DNA of 64,000 bases, taken from positions 186,001 to 250,000 of the forward strand of contig CADBJU010000003.1 of assembly GCA_902795045.1 (NCBI GenBank), written 5' to 3'. The notes beneath the pieces were generated by a model. That model searched no databases, had not been told where the DNA came from, and was given only the letters and a program-made list of their open reading frames with translations. Origin of the DNA: Oscillospiraceae bacterium (lineage in GTDB: Bacteria > Bacillota > Clostridia > Oscillospirales > Oscillospiraceae). Both the position numbers and the translations under genes were made by a program. Positions 1-8,839 of this stretch are shown in pieces (position 1 is the first letter of the stretch; every line of letters starts with the position of its first letter).

Positions 1-208
1 CATGACCCCAGTGCATGGGGCCCCAGGTGATGTCATAGGGGTAGTATTGGAAAAACAGGTGATACTCGCCCTTGTAAAGGGAGAAGCCGTTGGGGTCGTT
101 GATCCAGCCGATGCCGCCCGTCACATGGAAATCCGGCAGCAGGTCCCGGGCCTGTTGCCGCTTCTCCCGCTCGTATTCGCGCGCCTTGCGCAGCATTTCA
201 CTCTGCAT
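1..208 (-). CDS. GH32 sucrose/sucrose-6-phosphate hydrolase, N-terminal part (cut by window edge)
   Basis: Only the first 69 codons are in the window. The translation contains GIGWINDPNGFSLYKGEYHL, the beta-fructosidase block in which the Asp of NDPNG is the catalytic nucleophile of family GH32, followed by FFQYYP and WGPMHWGH, also typical of the family. The ATG at 208 is preceded by GAGAGG at a good distance. It starts 17 bp after the alpha-galactosidase stop and is the last visible gene of the operon. It would split sucrose, or the sucrose moiety left after galactose is removed from raffinose or stachyose. Whether the substrate is phosphorylated cannot be told; an ABC importer rather than a PTS upstream suggests free sugar. 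Confidence 0.92.
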   Translation of the reverse strand, partial: MQSEMLRKAREYEREKRQQARDLLPDFHVTGGIGWINDPNGFSLYKGEYHLFFQYYPYDITWGPMHWGH

Positions 209-225
209 ATCAGCCTCTCAAATCC

Positions 226-2445
226 TTATTCTGATTTTTTCCAAATCATCTGCATACTCGGCGTATTTCCCAGCATGATGGGCAGCGTGACGCCCGCGTA
301 CATGAGCGCCGCACCGGAAAGCCGCAGCGCGGGCATATCGGCATTGCAGCCATAGAAGTCCGCCGCCTGCAGGGTATACACGCTCTCCGCATCCAGGCCC
401 TTAAGCTTCAAATGCAGCGGCTTCGGATTGGCCTCCGGCTGTGTCAGCACGAGGCTCACCAGCGTCTCGCCCTGATCCGGGGAGACCTGCTGCCAGGCGG
501 TGAAGCGGCCCTTCCCCGCTTCTGTCAGGCGGTAGTACTCGCCTTCGCCGATCAGGGTTCGCAGAGCGCGGAAGCGTTCAAGCTGCCGCCGGATCTCGGC
601 CTTTTCCTCTGCCGTGAGCTTTGCGGGGTTCAGCTCATAGCCGAAGGTGCCCGCCATGGCCACCGTGGCCCGTGTGCCAAAGGGCGTGGTGCGGCCGGTC
701 TGATGGTTCGGCACGGTGGAGACATGGGCGCCGACCGCGGAGACGGGGTAGCCGAAGGAGGTGCCGTACTGGATTGTGAGGCGCGCGATGGGATCGGTGT
801 TGTCGCTGCACCAGATCTGCAGGCAGTAGGCCAGCATCCCCGCGTCAAAGCGCCCGCCGCCCCCGGCGCAGCCCTCGAAGAGCACGTCGGGGAACGCGCG
901 CGTCAGGCGGTCCATAAGGTCGTAGAGTCCCAGCACATAGCGGTGGGCAAGCTCGCCCTGCCGGTCGGCGGGCAGCGCGGCGGAGTGCAGATCCGTCAGG
1001 TGGCGGTTCATGTCCCACTTGATATAGCTGATGGGCAGCCCGGAGAGAAGGCCGGAGAGGGTTTCAAACAGCCAGTCCACGATTTCTCCCCGCGACAGAT
1101 CCAGCACGAGCTGATTGCGGCTTATGGCGGGCTGTCTGCCCGGAACGCGCAGCGCCCAGTCCGGGTGCGCGCGGAAGAGCTCGGAATCCTCGCTCACCAT
1201 CTCCGGCTCGACCCATAGTCCGACCTTCAGGCCCATATCGGTGATTTTGTTCAGGAGCGTGTCAAAGCCGTGGGGCAGCTTGCGTGTGTTTGGGAACCAG
1301 TCGCCGAGGCTGGTATGGTCATCATCCCGGTGCCCGAACCAGCCGTCGTCGATGACCAGCATGTCCACGCCGAGCTCCTTTGTCTCGCGCGCAAGGCCCA
1401 GGAGCTTGTCCTCATCGAAGTCAAAATACATGGCCTCCCAGCTGTTGAGGAGGATCGGCCGCTCGGCGAGGGGAATGTACCGGCGGCAGACGTTTTCGCG
1501 GATAAAGCGGTGATACGTGTGGGAGAGCGGCGCAAGGCCGCTCACGCTGCACGTGAGCAGGATCTCCGGTGTATCGAAGTGCTGTCCCGGCTCCAGGAGC
1601 CAGGAGAAGCCCTCGCTGTTGATGCCGGACACCACGCGCACAGAGCCGGACTGATCCAGCTCGATATCCGTCCGGTGGTTCCCGGAGTAGACCGGCATGA
1701 CGCCAAAGCACAGGCCCGCGTCCTCCGTCGTGTCCGGCTCGCAGAGGATGACGAAGGGGTTGTGCTGATGACTCGACGCGCCGCGCTTTGACGCGACAGA
1801 CTGGATGCCGTCCATCAGGGGGCGCCGCTCGGGCTGCCGCTCCAGGGTGTGGCGGCCGTGGAAGTGGAGAAGCTCCCACTCGCCGAAGGGGAGATCAAGG
1901 CATACAGACGCCGCTTTGTACAGACGGACCGCAGCGTCGCCGCGGTTCACGATGCGGGCGGCACGGGTGATCACATCCTGCTCGGCGAACACACCGTACA
2001 GGAGTTCGACTTGAAGACCGCTTGTTTTGTCGGCAAGCGTGATGCTGAGCGTCCGGCATTCGTCTCCACGGTCAAATGCGGCGGGAAGCCCCTCCAGCGC
2101 GTATTTTCCGGCCCGGATCTCGTGGCTCACATAGCGCAGATCCGCGCCGCGCTGTCCGCGCGCTGTTTCGGCGTCCAGGGAGCTCAGGCGAAAGTCGCCG
2201 CCGTTTGCGCCGCTGTATTCCTGCGGCATGGTATCCAGTGACCAGCCGCGGTCATTTTGCAGTTCATACGGATTTGGGGAAAAGCCGCAGTCACGCTTGA
2301 GATGCAGGTAATCGAAGCAGCCCTCCGCCCGCCGACCGTAATAGAGATGCAGCAGATAGCCCAGCGGGCCGATCTGCATCTGATAGCTTGTGTTTTTCGT
2401 TGTCAGCGTAAAGGTGTTTTTTTCACGGTCAAAGACGATACCCAT
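226..2445 (-). CDS. aga: alpha-galactosidase, GH36
   Basis: 739 residues, the usual length of bacterial GH36 enzymes. The central barrel shows VIDDGWFGHRDDD near residue 360, a KWDMNR block near residue 478 carrying the nucleophile Asp, and CSDNTDP near residue 548 with the acid/base Asp. The N-terminal beta-supersandwich has the family FHGRHTLERQPER block. There is no signal peptide, so it is cytoplasmic and acts on imported alpha-1,6-galactosides (melibiose, raffinose, stachyose). The start ATG at 2445 has GGAGG 9-10 nt upstream. It sits 24 bp downstream of the YesL-like gene and 17 bp upstream of the GH32 gene, which together indicate raffinose-family sugar use. Confidence 0.95.
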   Translation of the reverse strand: MGIVFDREKNTFTLTTKNTSYQMQIGPLGYLLHLYYGRRAEGCFDYLHLKRDCGFSPNPYELQNDRGWSLDTMPQEYSGANGGDFRLSSLDAETARGQRGADLRYVSHEIRAGKYALEGLPAAFDRGDECRTLSITLADKTSGLQVELLYGVFAEQDVITRAARIVNRGDAAVRLYKAASVCLDLPFGEWELLHFHGRHTLERQPERRPLMDGIQSVASKRGASSHQHNPFVILCEPDTTEDAGLCFGVMPVYSGNHRTDIELDQSGSVRVVSGINSEGFSWLLEPGQHFDTPEILLTCSVSGLAPLSHTYHRFIRENVCRRYIPLAERPILLNSWEAMYFDFDEDKLLGLARETKELGVDMLVIDDGWFGHRDDDHTSLGDWFPNTRKLPHGFDTLLNKITDMGLKVGLWVEPEMVSEDSELFRAHPDWALRVPGRQPAISRNQLVLDLSRGEIVDWLFETLSGLLSGLPISYIKWDMNRHLTDLHSAALPADRQGELAHRYVLGLYDLMDRLTRAFPDVLFEGCAGGGGRFDAGMLAYCLQIWCSDNTDPIARLTIQYGTSFGYPVSAVGAHVSTVPNHQTGRTTPFGTRATVAMAGTFGYELNPAKLTAEEKAEIRRQLERFRALRTLIGEGEYYRLTEAGKGRFTAWQQVSPDQGETLVSLVLTQPEANPKPLHLKLKGLDAESVYTLQAADFYGCNADMPALRLSGAALMYAGVTLPIMLGNTPSMQMIWKKSE

Positions 2446-2469
2446 AGGGTCAGTCCTCCATCTATTTAA

Positions 2470-3084
2470 TCACGGCTGTGATTTATTTTCGAGCTTTTCA
2501 AAGATGCCGCTCAAAAGCACGGCGTTGAGGTACACCGGCAGCGACAGGCCTGCCAGCAGCAGGATGAGCGAGCCGAAGCTGTACCAGTGGATGCAGGCAA
2601 GCCAGAACACAACGGCGAAGACCAGCATCACGAGTGTGCGCGGGAAAAAGCCCACCGCCAGCTTAACCGCATTTTGAAGCGTTGTCCACAGGCTGTTTTC
2701 ATAGCGGGCAAGCAGCGCGAAGGCGTAGAACGCGATCGTGAGCACGATCAGCGCGATGGCGGCAACCCCGGCGCGAAGCTGCGGCACATAGGCCAGCGCC
2801 GCCAGATAGTCAAAATAAAGGATCACTGCAGCGGCCAGAAACAGCAGCCACAGGAGCGTGGCGTTTTTGAAGTTTGTCTTGAAGGCGCGGAAATAGTCCC
2901 GCACAAGCTCCCCGTCCTCATTGCGCACAAGGCGGATGCAGGCGTCGTTTAGCGCGGTAAAGGCCGCGCCCGCGGTGATGACGGGAAGCGAGCACAAAAG
3001 CGTGAGGAGGTTCAGCACCACGACATCGGCGATCATAGACAAGGTGCGCATGACCGGGTTATTCATATCAAAAAACCATTTCAT
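2470..3084 (-). CDS. YesL-like DUF624 membrane protein
   Basis: About 204 residues from the ATG at 3084 (MKWFFDMNNPVMRTL), which has GAAGG upstream. A longer reading frame exists but would run back through a terminator hairpin and into the upstream permease gene. Four or five hydrophobic segments are visible, with the conserved start FF...NP..R.L and LNLLTLLCSLPVITAGAAFTA typical of DUF624/YesL. Members of this family accompany MalFG-type sugar ABC genes in Firmicutes; the molecular role is unknown and an accessory function in uptake or sensing is inferred only from context. It lies between the permeases and the alpha-galactosidase. Confidence 0.88.
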   Translation of the reverse strand: MKWFFDMNNPVMRTLSMIADVVVLNLLTLLCSLPVITAGAAFTALNDACIRLVRNEDGELVRDYFRAFKTNFKNATLLWLLFLAAAVILYFDYLAALAYVPQLRAGVAAIALIVLTIAFYAFALLARYENSLWTTLQNAVKLAVGFFPRTLVMLVFAVVFWLACIHWYSFGSLILLLAGLSLPVYLNAVLLSGIFEKLENKSQP

Positions 3085-3129
3085 TTTCGTCGCCTTCTTT
3101 CGCGGCATAAGAAACGTGCCATAAGAAAA

Positions 3130-3151
3130 CCCCGCCCCGGCAGGGGCGGGG
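3130..3151 (-). terminator. intrinsic terminator/attenuator inside the sugar operon
   Basis: A perfect 9-bp GC stem (CCCCGCCCC / GGGGCGGGG, loop TGCC on the minus strand) is followed on the minus strand by TTTTCTTAT. It sits 16 bp after the second permease stop and before the YesL-like gene, so it should limit transcription of the enzyme genes relative to the transporter. Confidence 0.8.
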
Positions 3152-3166
3152 TAAACCGGAAAAGGA

Positions 3167-4027
3167 TCAGCCCTTGACAGCGCCGGAGGCAACGCCCTCG
3201 ACGATGTAGCGCTGGAGGAATACGTACAGGATCAGGATCGGCAGCATGGCCAGCAGCAGGGCTGCCATGACAAGGCCGATGTCGGTGGAGTAGGTCCCGT
3301 AGAAGGCCTGGGTCGCGATGGGGATGGTGTACAGGTTCTTCTTGGTCAGCACCAGGCTCGGCAGGAGGTAGTCGTTCCAGTAAGCCATGGCGTTGATGAT
3401 GCCGACGGTGGCGATGGTGGGCTTGAGCAGGGGGAAGACCACACGCCACCAGGTCTGCCAGCGGGAGCAGCCGTCGATGGTGGCCGCTTCTTCAAGCTCC
3501 AGCGGGATATTGGTCTTGATCGCGCCGTGGAACATGAAGCACGACATGGATACCGAGAAGCCCACGTGCATCAGGATCAGGGTCAGTCTGTGGTTGAGCA
3601 CGTTGAAAATGCCGCCGTAGACAGACACCAGGGGAACCATCAGCACCTGGAAGGGGATGACCATGGAGGCGATCATCAGCGAAAAGACGATCGTGCAGAA
3701 CTTCCAGTTGTTGCGCACGATGACGAACGCTGTCATGGAGGAGATCAGGATCGTCAGGACGGTCGCGCTGACGGTGATGATGAAGGAGTTTCCGAACACG
3801 GTCCAGAACTTCATCTTCTTCATGGCTTCGGGGAAGTTCTTGAGCGTAAAGCCGTGCTCACCCACCAAGGCGAGGGGGTTGGAGATGATGTCGGCCTTGG
3901 TCTTGAAAACGTTGATGACGACCATCAGGAAGGGGAAAATAAAGCAGAAGAACAGGAGAAGGAGAACGATCCACTTGACGGCGTGGAGGATCTTGGCATT
4001 GCGTCCGGCTCTTTCGTTGTCGGTCAT
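3167..4027 (-). CDS. carbohydrate ABC transporter permease (MalG type)
   Basis: 286 residues with six predicted membrane segments and the EAA loop EEAATIDGCSRWQTWWRVVF, which docks to the ATPase. This is a typical MalG/CUT1 permease length. The start ATG at 4027 overlaps the preceding permease stop in an ATGA arrangement and has AAGGAGAGG upstream. No dedicated ATPase lies in the window, as usual for CUT1 systems that share an MsmK-type ATPase encoded elsewhere. With the alpha-galactosidase and sucrase downstream, import of raffinose-family oligosaccharides is the likely job. Confidence 0.95.
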   Translation of the reverse strand: MTDNERAGRNAKILHAVKWIVLLLLFFCFIFPFLMVVINVFKTKADIISNPLALVGEHGFTLKNFPEAMKKMKFWTVFGNSFIITVSATVLTILISSMTAFVIVRNNWKFCTIVFSLMIASMVIPFQVLMVPLVSVYGGIFNVLNHRLTLILMHVGFSVSMSCFMFHGAIKTNIPLELEEAATIDGCSRWQTWWRVVFPLLKPTIATVGIINAMAYWNDYLLPSLVLTKKNLYTIPIATQAFYGTYSTDIGLVMAALLLAMLPILILYVFLQRYIVEGVASGAVKG

Positions 4028-4899
4028 GCTGCAACCTCTCCTTTCTTGCCGACCATGACCTGGGTGACGCCGACGATGGCGCAGACCAGGAACAGGATCA
4101 CAGCCTCAGCCTGGCCGAGACCGTAGTTCTTGTAAGTAAACGCCTGGTTGTACACGTGCATGGCCGCCATGACGGAGGAGCCGAAGGGCTCGCCCTTGGT
4201 CAGGGACAGGTTCACGTCGTACACAACGAAGCAGCGGGTGATGCTGAGGAAGAGGCACTGTACAAAGGAGGAGCGCATCAGGGGAACAGTGACGTTCCAC
4301 ATGGCCTGGGAGTGCGTGCAGCCGTCGATCTCGGCAGCCTCCTGCACATCCTTGGAAACGCTCATGAAGCCCGCGACATAAATGAGCATCATGTAGCCCG
4401 CGTACTGCCACACCGACACCAGGATCAAAGCGAACATCGCGCCGGACGGAGAGGCCAGCAGTGAGGTGGCGGCGCCGCCGGTGATGGCCTTGCCGATGGC
4501 AACAAAGGCGCGGTTGAAAACGAACTGCCAGACATAACCGAGGACGATGCCGCCGATGAGGTTCGGCACGAAGAAGCCGGCGCGGAAGAAGTTCTGGCCC
4601 TTGACGCCGCTGGTGACGAGGTAGGCCAGGAAGAAGGCGACGATGTTGATGAGGATGACCGCGAAGATCGAGTAAATCGCGGTGCGTCCCATTGCCTGCC
4701 AGTAGACCTTGTCCTTAAAGGCGTCGGCAAAGTTCTGGAAGCCCACGAAGGGCTTGGCACGGCTCACGCCGTCCCAGCTGGTGAAGGTCAGATACAGACC
4801 GTAGAGGAAGGGGACGACCACGACGCAGAAGAAGAGGATCGTGCCGGGGCCCGCAAACATCAGGTACTGCTTGACTTTCTCGGAGGTTTTTTGCTTCAT
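4024..4899 (-). CDS. carbohydrate ABC transporter permease (MalF type)
   Basis: 291 residues, six predicted membrane helices, EAA loop EAAEIDGCTHSQAMWNVTVP near residue 200. It starts at the ATG at 4899 with AGAGAGG upstream and overlaps the next permease by 4 bp, so the two are translationally coupled. It forms the membrane channel with the MalG-type partner and receives sugar from the binding protein encoded upstream. An 11-bp hairpin separates it from the binding-protein gene, consistent with lower expression than the binding protein. Confidence 0.95.
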   Translation of the reverse strand: MKQKTSEKVKQYLMFAGPGTILFFCVVVVPFLYGLYLTFTSWDGVSRAKPFVGFQNFADAFKDKVYWQAMGRTAIYSIFAVILINIVAFFLAYLVTSGVKGQNFFRAGFFVPNLIGGIVLGYVWQFVFNRAFVAIGKAITGGAATSLLASPSGAMFALILVSVWQYAGYMMLIYVAGFMSVSKDVQEAAEIDGCTHSQAMWNVTVPLMRSSFVQCLFLSITRCFVVYDVNLSLTKGEPFGSSVMAAMHVYNQAFTYKNYGLGQAEAVILFLVCAIVGVTQVMVGKKGEVAA

Positions 4900-4977
4900 A
4901 AAGCCTCTCTTTCCTTACTGCCGCGCGGATTGTTGTTCCGGGCTGCGGGCGGCGGCGCATTTCCGGAATTGGTGAAA

Positions 4978-5003
4978 CCGGGCATCAAAGGCTTGATGCC
5001 CGG
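4978..5003 (-). terminator. hairpin between binding-protein and permease genes
   Basis: Perfect 11-bp stem (CCGGGCATCAA / TTGATGCCCGG, 4-nt loop) 26 bp after the binding-protein stop. The following minus-strand tail (TTTCACC) is only weakly U-rich, so it is more likely an mRNA-stabilising or partial-termination hairpin than a full terminator. This is the common arrangement for making more binding protein than permease. Confidence 0.7.
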
Positions 5004-5028
5004 TATGGAGTTTCAAACAGTCTGGAGC

Positions 5029-6285
5029 TTAGTGGGCGCCGACCTCGGCAGTGGCCCAGTAAGTGGTGATCTCATCAGCAAGACCGGCGCGGTCGATCTG
5101 ATCGGCCAGGTACTTCTGGAAGGAGATGCCGACCTTGGCGTAGTGGTCGTCGGGCAGATAGTTGTAGTTTCCGGTCATGGCGCCGGTATCAGCATAGCTC
5201 TTAACGGAGGCGCCGAGAGGATCGGAGACAGGCAGGGTGATGTTGGCAAAAGCAGGGACGAGAGCGCAGGTGTTGACCAGGAAGTTCTGACCGTCCTCCT
5301 CGAAGACGAGCCAGTTGAGGAAATCCTTCGCAGCCTGCTGCTGCTCGGCGGAAACGGTGTTGTCGATGAAGAAGTACTTGGAGCCGCCGCCGACGAGCTT
5401 CTCGTTGTAGCCGTCGAGAGCGCTGGGAACGGGCATCATGCCGAGGTGCTCATCCGGGTCAAAGTCCTTGATGTCGGACCAGTCCCAGTTACCGCCGTAT
5501 TTGAAGGCGATCTTACCCTGGGCCAGATTCATCTCGGTGTCCTCACGGACGGCGGACAGAGGAGCCTGCTTCATCCAGTTGTTGGCTTTGAAAACATCAA
5601 AGGTGTCCATCATGGCGTTGAACACGGGGTCCTCAGCCAGCTTCACGGAGCCGTCCTTGATGCCGGCGATGAAGGCGTCGGGATCGTCATGCATCTCGTA
5701 GACAGAGGCGAAGAAGTGCGCTGCGAGGGACCAGTCTTCCTTCTGGAGACCGGTAGGGCCTTCCATGCCGCCGGCGACCAGCTTGTCGCACAGGGCCTGG
5801 AAATCGGCGGTGGTCTTCACAGCGGCGGGATCAAAGGCTTCGCCGGTGATCTTCTCGATGGCGTCGGCATTGTACAGAACGCCGCGGGCTTCCACGCAGA
5901 CGGGGAAGCCGAGAACCTTGCCGTCGACGGAGATGGCCTGGGTGGTCTCGGCGACCCAGGGCTCACCGCTCATGTCGATTGCATGCTCGGGTCCGAGGGA
6001 GTAGATGTCCTTCGCGTCAACCATGGACAGGACATAGGGGTCCTTGGAGGCGTACTTGGTGGACATGTGGGCTGCAACGGTGTCGCTGGAGTAGTAGACC
6101 TCCACTTCGACGTCCTTGTGGTTGTCCATGTACTCGTCGGCCATTTTCTCCAGCTGGCTCTGGATCTCCATCTTGGAGTTGAAGATGGTGAGAGTGACCT
6201 TGTTTGCCGCGTAGGCGCTGCCGCCGGACAGGGCGAGAGCGGTGACCATGGCGAGCATCAGGATCAGTGCAATTGCTCTTTTCAT
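5029..6285 (-). CDS. sugar ABC transporter solute-binding protein (family 1)
   Basis: 418 residues with a clear signal peptide (MKRAIALILMLAMVTALALS, then GGSAYA before ANKV) and the family-1 fold: VTLTIFNSK at the mature N-terminus, a middle block GKIAFKYGGNWDWSDI, and a C-terminal helix-rich region. It captures the sugar outside the cell for the MalFG-type permeases. Unusually for a Firmicute binding protein there is no lipobox Cys; the predicted cleavage is after AYA, so it may be released or held only by the permease. RBS AAGGAAG, ATG at 6285. It is the first gene of the operon, opposite the LacI-type regulator. Confidence 0.93.
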   Translation of the reverse strand: MKRAIALILMLAMVTALALSGGSAYAANKVTLTIFNSKMEIQSQLEKMADEYMDNHKDVEVEVYYSSDTVAAHMSTKYASKDPYVLSMVDAKDIYSLGPEHAIDMSGEPWVAETTQAISVDGKVLGFPVCVEARGVLYNADAIEKITGEAFDPAAVKTTADFQALCDKLVAGGMEGPTGLQKEDWSLAAHFFASVYEMHDDPDAFIAGIKDGSVKLAEDPVFNAMMDTFDVFKANNWMKQAPLSAVREDTEMNLAQGKIAFKYGGNWDWSDIKDFDPDEHLGMMPVPSALDGYNEKLVGGGSKYFFIDNTVSAEQQQAAKDFLNWLVFEEDGQNFLVNTCALVPAFANITLPVSDPLGASVKSYADTGAMTGNYNYLPDDHYAKVGISFQKYLADQIDRAGLADEITTYWATAEVGAH

Positions 6286-6342
6286 GTTTTGCTTCCTTTC
6301 TGAGTCAAAAAATTATTCGATTATGTGCAGCGCGCGCTCCGT

Positions 6343-6374
6343 CCGTGAAATGCTTCACGGCGTTTCGTGAAACG
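6343..6374. promoter_or_regulatory. two adjacent dyad operators (LacI-family type)
   Basis: CCGTGAA-ATGC-TTCACGG (6343-6360, perfect 7-bp arms) is followed at once by CGTTTC-GT-GAAACG (6361-6374). Both have the centre-symmetric form of LacI-family operators. They lie just downstream of the minus-strand promoter at 6395-6423 and before the binding-protein gene, a position suited to blocking transcription of the sugar operon by the divergent regulator. Confidence 0.7.
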
Positions 6375-6394
6375 TTACACATCTTCTGGATAAA

Positions 6395-6423
6395 AAGATA
6401 TCATAGCCGGGACCTTGTGTCAA
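6395..6423 (-). promoter_or_regulatory. sigma-A-type promoter of the sugar operon
   Basis: On the minus strand TTGACA (6423-6418), a 17-bp spacer, then an extended -10 TGA-TATCTT (hexamer 6400-6395). This is the best promoter in the divergent region for the binding-protein operon. Confidence 0.7.
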
Positions 6424-6607
6424 AACTTTTTGTTTGCCTGAAATTGTTTTTGTTAACCTCCCACAAGATTTCCATTTCAAATTTTACATATTATACAAAG
6501 GATAAAGGCTGTTTAAAATATTATGTCAATTGCACCCGCGCCTCACCGTTTGCCGACCTGATTCATACAGCTCAAGCGAGAGAATTGGGCTTTTCATTTT
6601 GTCGATT

Positions 6608-6629
6608 GATTGCTATAATGTAAGCAATC
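6608..6629 (+). promoter_or_regulatory. promoter of the LacI-type gene with overlapping dyad
   Basis: Extended -10 TGC-TATAAT (TATAAT at 6614-6619) with a weak -35 TTTTCA at 6591-6596 (17-bp spacer). The -10 is embedded between GATTGC (6608-6613) and GCAATC (6624-6629), a dyad that could be an autoregulatory site. Confidence 0.6.
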
Positions 6630-6645
6630 TTTTCCGAAAAAGGTC

Positions 6646-7641
6646 GTGTGCCGCTTGAAGAATAACGATAATCCCACCATGAAGGATGTGGCCCGGGAGG
6701 CGGGCGTCGCCCTCGGCACCGTTTCCAGAGTCATAAACGGCATTCCGGTCGGCGAGAGCTATCGTCTGCGCGTGGAGGATGCCATTGAAAAGCTCGGCTA
6801 CCGTGTCAACAGCTATGCGCGCGGTTTGAAAACCAACCGCACAAACTGTGTGGCCCTGCTGATGCCGTCTCTGTCCCATCCTTTTTTCGCCACACTGACG
6901 GACAAGCTGACAGCCTGTCTCATGAAGCAAGGCTACCGCAGCATCCTGATGATCACCAATTACGATCCCGAGGCAGAGAAAAAATGTCTGGTCCTCGGGC
7001 ACGAGAACAAGGTGGACGGCGTGATCGCGCTCACCTACAGCCCGGATCTCCAGCCTGACGACGCAACCCCCATGGTGACGATCGACCGCCACTGCGGCGA
7101 CAGTATCCCCTGCGTCTCCTCCGACAACTACCGCGGCGGAGAGATCGCGGCGGAAAAGCTTGCCGAGCTCGGATGCAGACGGCTGCTGTTCATGGCGGTG
7201 GCGTCTGATATCCCCGGTGAGGTCGGCAAGCGCGGCGGAGGCTTTGAGGCCGCCTGCCGCCGCCTTCATATCGCCTATGAGCAGATCATACTCCATGACA
7301 GAGATACCGAGACCCCATTTTATGATTTTCTTCTGCGGCATATCCGTGATGGCGTGCCGGACTTTGACGGGATCTTCTGCAACACCGACAGGCTCGCCTG
7401 CCGCATGCGCGACTTTCTCCTCGGACAGGGTATACGCATCCCGGAGGATATTCAGCTCATCGGCTACGACGGCATTACCGACTATGCCACCGGGCGCTAC
7501 ACCTGCTCGACCATTGTCCAGCCGATCGCGCAGATCGCGGAAACCGCGGTGAGCCTGCTGCTCGACACCACCGGTCTCGCCGTTCCCACAAGCATCTGCC
7601 TGCCGGTGCGCTACGCACCGGGCGGCACAACGAGGGACTGA
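6646..7641 (+). CDS. LacI-family transcriptional regulator
   Basis: N-terminal helix-turn-helix MKDVAREAGVALGTVSRVIN followed by the hinge helix region (RVNSYARGLKTNRTN) and a periplasmic-binding-protein-like sensor domain (VALLMPSLSHPFF, VDGVIALTYS, IQLIGYDGI). About 331 residues, normal for the family. No ATG fits: GTG at 6646 and TTG at 6655 are both in frame upstream of the HTH, and AAAAAGG at 6637-6643 favours the TTG by spacing. It is divergent from the raffinose-type operon and probably represses it, with an alpha-galactoside or derivative as inducer. A bidirectional terminator follows. Confidence 0.93.
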   Translation: MCRLKNNDNPTMKDVAREAGVALGTVSRVINGIPVGESYRLRVEDAIEKLGYRVNSYARGLKTNRTNCVALLMPSLSHPFFATLTDKLTACLMKQGYRSILMITNYDPEAEKKCLVLGHENKVDGVIALTYSPDLQPDDATPMVTIDRHCGDSIPCVSSDNYRGGEIAAEKLAELGCRRLLFMAVASDIPGEVGKRGGGFEAACRRLHIAYEQIILHDRDTETPFYDFLLRHIRDGVPDFDGIFCNTDRLACRMRDFLLGQGIRIPEDIQLIGYDGITDYATGRYTCSTIVQPIAQIAETAVSLLLDTTGLAVPTSICLPVRYAPGGTTRD

Positions 7642-7656
7642 CATTGTACAATATAA

Positions 7657-7702
7657 AAACGACCTTTCGTTCATCCATTGCGGTGAGCGGAAGGTCGTTT
7701 TT
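7657..7702. terminator. bidirectional intrinsic terminator
   Basis: Long hairpin with AACGACCTT / AAGGTCGTT outer arms and a CGTTCATCC / GGTGAGCG inner stem. It is followed by TTTTTT on the plus strand and by TTTTTATATT on the minus strand. It separates the convergent LacI-type gene and the amino-acid ABC ATPase gene. Confidence 0.9.
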
Positions 7703-7732
7703 TCCGAATATATATGCTCTGCGTTCGGCAAA

Positions 7733-8839
7733 TCAGGCTTTTCTTGAATACGGGCTCAAACGGACCAGCACTTTGTTCTGTTGGGCGGCCTCGGGGTCAT
7801 AGCTGCAGCTGATCTCCTCCGCCATGCCCTCCAGCATTTTCAGTGAAAGCTCGTTGTCGGTGGTGCGCGGGTCGAAGGCCTCGCCGCCGTAGCTGACCGT
7901 GACCGTGGTGTTTTCCTCCTCCACCGCATGTTCGATCACGACGCGGATATGGGGCTCCGGCATCCGGGGCAGCAGGATCTGCTGCACCAGCTCCTCGATC
8001 ACAAGGCGGATGTGATAACGCGTCCTGTCGAAAATTTCATTCTGCATGCAGTAGCGGTCGATTTCACTGCCTGCCCCGATGAAGTCGAAATCGGGAGTAT
8101 CGACATGCAGCTCCAGTACTCTGAGCTTTTTGACAAAGCGGCGCGTCAGCTCCTTCTGCGGGCAGTCGAAGATCTGCTCCGGCGTACCCTCCTCATAGAT
8201 GCCGCCCTGGTCCATATAGAATACCCGGTTGGAGATGGCGCGGGCAAGATGCATGGAATGGGTGACGATCATCATGGTCTTCCCGCTCTTGGAAAGCGCC
8301 CGGATGACCGCCTGCACCTCGTCCACCGTGGTAGGGTCGAGGGCGCTGGTGGGCTCGTCAAGGAGGATGATCTCCGGGTCCATGGCCAGGGTGCGGGCAA
8401 TGGCGACACGCTGCTTCTGCCCGCCGGAGAGCTCGTCCGGGTAGCTCAGGGCCTTCTCCGCGAGGCCCACCATACGCAGAAGCGCCATGCCCTTGTCGTA
8501 GGCCTCCTGGCGGCTCATGCCTTTTAAGTCCACCGGGGAGAACATGATGTTCTCAATGGCCGTCATGTGCCCGAAAAGGTTGAAGGACTGAAAGACCATG
8601 CCCATGCGCTGGCGGATGCGGCATACGTCGCAGCGGCTGTCCGTGATCTCGTCCTCCCCGATCCAGATCCGTCCCGCCGTGGGCTTTTCCAGCAGATTGA
8701 TACAGCGCAGGAGCGTGCTCTTGCCCGTACCCGAGGGGCCGATGACCGCGATCACATCCCCTTCGTTGATTTCAACGCTGACATCCTTGAGCGGCGTGAC
8801 ATCGGGGTATTCCTTTTTCAGATGCTCGATCTTAATCAT
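7733..8839 (-). CDS. amino-acid ABC transporter ATPase fused to a GHKL (RsbW-like) domain
   Basis: Residues 1-235 form a GlnQ-type ATPase: Walker [10 protein letters not shown] near residue 34, Q-loop [11 protein letters not shown], signature LSGGQKQR, Walker [13 protein letters not shown] and the H-loop VTHSMHLA. Instead of stopping at about 245 residues the protein continues to 368. The extra part has an N-box-like helix ([15 protein letters not shown]), a strand/loop [12 protein letters not shown] resembling the G1 box of GHKL ATPases, and [12 protein letters not shown] before a final strand, as in RsbW/SpoIIAB anti-sigma kinases. It overlaps the substrate-binding/permease fusion gene by 8 bp, so both act in one importer. 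The role of the second nucleotide-binding fold is unknown. Confidence 0.88.
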   Translation of the reverse strand: MIKIEHLKKEYPDVTPLKDVSVEINEGDVIAVIGPSGTGKSTLLRCINLLEKPTAGRIWIGEDEITDSRCDVCRIRQRMGMVFQSFNLFGHMTAIENIMFSPVDLKGMSRQEAYDKGMALLRMVGLAEKALSYPDELSGGQKQRVAIARTLAMDPEIILLDEPTSALDPTTVDEVQAVIRALSKSGKTMMIVTHSMHLARAISNRVFYMDQGGIYEEGTPEQIFDCPQKELTRRFVKKLRVLELHVDTPDFDFIGAGSEIDRYCMQNEIFDRTRYHIRLVIEELVQQILLPRMPEPHIRVVIEHAVEEENTTVTVSYGGEAFDPRTTDNELSLKMLEGMAEEISCSYDPEAAQQNKVLVRLSPYSRKA

